Below, piece after piece: positions 62,955 through 64,000 of a DNA stretch of 64,000 nt. The position numbers were made by a program, and so were the translations under genes. The stretch spans positions 101,586,316 to 101,650,315 of the forward strand of contig OY757011.1 of NCBI GenBank assembly GCA_963580285.1. The letters run 5' to 3'. How positions within the stretch are numbered: the first letter of the stretch is position 1; each line of letters opens with the position of its first letter. A model generated the notes under the pieces. It was not told the DNA's origin. It saw only the letters and a program-made list of their open reading frames with translations, and did not search any database. The stretch is from Lucinisca nassula. Taxonomy: Eukaryota; Mollusca; Bivalvia; Lucinida; Lucinidae.

Positions 62955-63099
62955 CTGAAATGTTAAAACAATAATCTTATGACAAAATGTAAGTGCTCAG
63001 TGTGTTTTTTTTTCTACTGACTATTCTAAGATAGTTGTTCCTGCTATTTTATTTTTGTTTTAGGGACTGTCAGAATACAAGTGATGGCATTGATTAGGA
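62955..63099. other. Intron start upstream of the acidic exon
   Basis: T-rich sequence on the plus strand; no upstream exon recognised before the RT element copy. Confidence 0.35.
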
Positions 63100-64000
63100 G
63101 GCCATTCAAATAACCCACAGCTCACATCAGAGACAGGAAAGGGAAAGAAACAGAAGCATGAAACAACTAGACACTAATGCTTATAAACCCTATTGGTTTC
63201 ATTGGGCGACAGGGCTTGAGATGTCATTTCATCTCAATGTCGGGTAAAAGTCCCACAAAATTGGAAGCAATGTCTCCAAAATGACCTTTACAGTGTTAAC
63301 GGGGCCGTTAAACCTCAAATCAAACAAAGAAACAGCAATAGTGGTGGAAAGCCAAGAGTATAGTTACCTGCCCATAAAATGGCCAATAGGCGAGCCAAAA
63401 TAAAAAGATATAAGCAATACACACACTCAAAGACAAACCAATTACCATGACAAAAATAAACCATGCCAGAAGAACTGCCTTGGAACGGTCAGTTTAAGAA
63501 TGTCACTGAGGGGCTTAAATCAATTTTAAACTGATGAGCCTGACCAGAGACAGAGTATCAGGCACCAACCAACTTTACATAAAATTAAATTCTAATTCTC
63601 AGTAAGTCTTTGCGCTGGAACCGTCATAGAATCTGAGGCCTGACCCACCTGGGTGCAATTAAAGAGGGAAGCAAAGCTGTCAACCGTGATTGGGTTAACT
63701 ACCATCCATACAGTCTGTCGTATAACATTTATGTTATATCCAATTTTTTTACATCAAAGAAAGATTTTACGAAATTGGGTGCTGATTGATTGCTTTAGTT
63801 TTTAAAGGTAACCGGATGCTAGAAGCACATTGGGGCTGCCCCATATTGCAAGTACATGTATATATTTTTCTGAATTTATATATTAAGTCCCCATAAAATT
63901 GGGGTTCCAATAGACCTTGTTGCAGAGGAGATTTAAGCCCAAGGAATGACAATTTAGATAAGGCTTTGCATAGTTTATGATACCGATAACCCTGATTAAG
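63100..64000 (-). mobile_element. Second copy of the truncated RT element (runs off the edge)
   Basis: 63,600-63,783 and 63,850-64,000 match the C-terminal RT part at 25,120-25,500 (CCGTCATAGAATCTGAGGCC, CAATTAAAGAGGGAAGCAAA, TACCGATAACCCTGATTAAG). The 3' part matches 24,600-24,850. About 65 bp not in the first copy (with GGTAACCGGATGCTAGAAGC) interrupts it at about 63,785-63,850; that motif also occurs at 17,930. A further ~40 bp is missing near 63,935. The frame is broken, so it is a pseudogene. Confidence 0.7.
63178..63328 (+). mobile_element. SINE-like retroposon, 5'-truncated, inside the RT element
   Basis: CTTATAAACCCTATTGGTTT, GGGCGACAGGGCTTGAGATG, GTTAACGGGGCCGTTAAACC and a CAAAC-rich tail. 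The surrounding RT-element 3' sequence is uninterrupted in the copy at 24.6 kb. Confidence 0.7.

Noticed and set aside
60875..62812. Plus-strand Ser-rich ORFs opposite the ATF7IP acidic exon
   Set aside because: Asp/Glu codons on the minus strand read as Ser-rich on the plus strand; the minus strand has the long frame, splice sites and family features.

Overview
The window is animal nuclear DNA, most likely from a bivalve mollusc. It has one split gene with long introns and GT..AG junctions, tRNA-headed SINEs, a LINE with an SGNH-type ORF1, and 160-bp-type tandem core repeats inside elements that begin ACAAGAG and end GAGCTAAAA. That last architecture is known from bivalve pearl/HINE (Helentron-derived) elements. 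A heterodont such as a dreissenid or venerid fits, but the species assignment is inference only.

One host gene was found. It is on the minus strand and fills about 46.8 kb, from 62,954 down to 16,199. Nine exons with matching phases encode about 1,245 residues: an acidic N-terminal region, a coiled coil, a 15-codon microexon, Ser/Thr/Pro/Gln-rich exons with a [12 protein letters not shown]-interacting motif, and a C-terminal fibronectin type III domain ending in the [11 protein letters not shown] block. I read it as ATF7IP (MCAF1/windei), the partner of the H3K9 methyltransferase SETDB1. The true start may lie in an exon beyond 62,954. A possible alternative last exon is at 15,559-15,666.

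Almost everything else is mobile DNA. (1) Helentron/HINE-like elements with internal tandem arrays lie at 2.9-6.7 kb (one nested in another), 7.1-10.9 kb (again nested), 27.1, 40.5, 45.8-47.6, 48.7-53.6 and 53.6-55.9 kb. (2) A near full-length but broken LINE lies at 18.36-24.36 kb, with ORF1 and ORF2 frameshifted and one nonsense codon. Its ATT-repeat tail stops about 10 nt from a 3' splice site of the host gene. (3) A 5'-truncated reverse transcriptase element lies at 24.6-25.9 kb, with a sister copy running off the right edge. (4) Dozens of MITEs fall into TTAA-flanked and TA-flanked families, and at least 25 copies from different families carry the same central hairpin. (5) tRNA-derived SINEs with clean target duplications lie at 39.6, 58.65 and 58.92 kb, and a separate SINE-like family without obvious pol III boxes occurs throughout. 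(6) Two elements have CAGGG termini and 5-bp duplications. (7) There is a nine-copy 80-bp satellite at 34.84-35.56 kb.

The strongest new-looking signals are: HINE families whose subterminal inverted repeats differ in sequence but pair within each family; arrays of nuclear-receptor half-sites (palindromic AGGTCATGACCT and DR1 AGGTCANAGGTCA) carried by two of those families; the hairpin cassette shared between MITE families with different ends; and a LINE tail that now supplies the U-rich tract of an ATF7IP splice acceptor. All calls come from reading the sequence; no alignment or search was run.
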